Assembly: GCF_000764305.2 (NCBI RefSeq)
Contig: NW_025933011.1
Span: 186,001 to 250,000, forward strand
Direction: 5' to 3'
Length of the DNA: 64,000 bases
Source: Hyalella azteca
Lineage: Eukaryota > Arthropoda > Malacostraca > Amphipoda > Hyalellidae
In this document: positions 63,165 through 64,000 of the stretch, piece after piece
Layout of the letters: each line of letters begins with the position of its first letter
Position numbering within the stretch: the stretch's first letter is position 1
Notes under the pieces: generated by a model
What the model was told of the DNA's origin: nothing
What the model saw: the letters and a program-made list of their open reading frames with translations, nothing else
Databases searched by the model: none
Program-made: the position numbers and the translations under genes

Positions 63165-63584
63165 ATGAAAGCAGGCAGCACAGACACGCAGTCGGGCTCG
63201 TCACCAATCGCTCAGACCAGACAGCGCGGCCATGAATCTTGTAGCACAGAGAAGCCGAGTGAGAGACAAGCATCCAGCAGAGCCCTGCACGCTGCATTGG
63301 CAGTGGAAGCGAACTTGCAGCGATTCCTTATCTCCGAATCAAGCAGAACACCGCGGGCTGGTGCGCTAGTCGCCGCAATCGACATGTCTAATGGAGCAGT
63401 TTGGTCAGAAATGAAGCCTGGGAGTGCTGTCGCTGTTCTCATTATTCCAGACGAAGCTCTAACTGCCCGTCCGCACGCAACGAAGCTCTGCTTGAAATTA
63501 AGAGCTGGTCATCGGCGGCCAACTTGCGACCATATAACAGCATGGGATCCCGTGTGTATGATTTTTAAAGATATTCCCTCGTGA
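63165..63584 (+). CDS. Unrecognised 139-codon ORF in GC-richer island, doubtful
   Basis: This frame starts with a true ATG and stops at TGA. It is the longest frame in the window that is neither a minisatellite artefact nor transposon. The first 45 residues are Ser/Thr/Gln/Arg-rich and look disordered. The middle and C-terminal part has hydrophobic alternation (LVAAIDMSNGAVWSEMKPGS, VAVLIIPDEAL) and several Cys and His. The segment is GC-richer than its neighbours and the opposite strand is also open for 76 codons (63212-63442), so openness could be a composition effect. I recognise no domain, and no splice or poly-A context decides the matter. It may be a host exon, a transposon fragment or chance. 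Confidence 0.2.
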   Translation: MKAGSTDTQSGSSPIAQTRQRGHESCSTEKPSERQASSRALHAALAVEANLQRFLISESSRTPRAGALVAAIDMSNGAVWSEMKPGSAVAVLIIPDEALTARPHATKLCLKLRAGHRRPTCDHITAWDPVCMIFKDIPS

Positions 63585-64000
63585 CGGGCGAATAATATAC
63601 AAGTTTCATAACACCCTACGGATATTGTAACCTGGTCATCTGTTATCCAGCAGCTATTTGATTAACTCATGCGATTTTCAGTAGAGGGAGAACTGGAACA
63701 AAGCTACGCTATCTGGCAATGGTATTTCGCGCTGTGGTAATGAGAATAATGGGACGATGGTCGCTTTACCCGGGCATTGTCCGCAAAAAGTTCTATTGTT
63801 TGAGATGGAGCAACAGCGTAAATGAAGTTCCTGCAGTTCTTTGCATGGTTCTTAATTTTCCTGCTCTTTTGCGTTCGGGTTTTTCGAAGGGTTTCTTGAG
63901 AGTAGACGAGAGATGTACTCTATAATGTTTGTACGATATCTCGGTTATATTCTTTGATGATCATTAGTAAATAATATTAATTATTGCTATTAATAATGAT
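63585..64000. other. Non-coding end of window
   Basis: An unremarkable 68-codon plus-strand frame (63719-63925) has an ATG but no motif. The final 60 bases are simple AT-rich sequence. Confidence 0.5.

Noticed and set aside
1..64000. CRISPR array, bacterial operon or prophage
   Set aside because: None of the tandem arrays has conserved repeats with unique spacers of constant length, and there are no bacterial-type gene clusters or ribosome-binding sites.

Overview
The window looks like gene-poor, AT-rich nuclear DNA of a multicellular animal, most likely an arthropod and probably an insect. The support is indirect. No convincing protein-coding gene, rRNA or tRNA was found, and open frames longer than about 100 codons are rare and lack recognisable domains outside transposons. 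Stop codons are dense on both strands. The sequence is full of decayed DNA transposons, one degraded non-LTR retrotransposon, minisatellites and microsatellites. There are no operons, ribosome-binding sites or other bacterial features. I cannot name the species.

Layout. 1-8.6 kb: non-coding DNA with two old short-unit tandem arrays (20 bp unit near 1.9 kb, 18 bp unit at 4.1-4.5 kb). 8.6-13.1 kb: a transposon-dense block. It holds a PIF/Harbinger-type element (8646-9690) with a MADF-domain exon remnant, two head-to-tail 661/662 bp MITEs that share a single TTA (10643-11968), a GC-rich patch, a (TTTG)n tract and a long fold-back sequence (12837-13105). 14.9-15.5 kb: a 26 bp minisatellite with a hint of higher-order (six-unit) organisation. 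21.2-22.7 kb: a second fold-back element, a decayed triplication and AT microsatellites. 23.7, 43.6 and 59.1 kb: three copies of one interspersed repeat containing a 13 bp inverted repeat and a GACA/GACG-rich core. 26.9-28.2 kb: a 1.25 kb TIR element flanked by TA. 31.3-32.8 kb: an 86-87 bp triplication and a 100 bp duplication. 40.5-41.3 kb: a 25 bp minisatellite of about 30 units. 43.3 kb: a 36 bp triplication. 53.4-55.0 kb: a 5'-truncated Jockey/CR1-like LINE on the minus strand, carrying two in-frame stops and two frameshifts, clearly richer in GC than its surroundings. The rest is unremarkable AT-rich sequence that could be intergenic or intronic.

No genes can be shown to act together here. 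What connects the features is transposition. The Harbinger element and the two MITEs share TTA target duplications and similar ends (AGGCCC followed by TTYACAC), so they plausibly belong to one superfamily that was mobilised by enzymes encoded elsewhere. Nothing in the window amounts to a clear new biological system. The best leads are the shared-TTA MITE tandem, the MADF-bearing Harbinger relic, the TA-flanked element with ends in GGGYAACATGGGGCAGC, and the three-copy repeat with inverted repeats placed asymmetrically.
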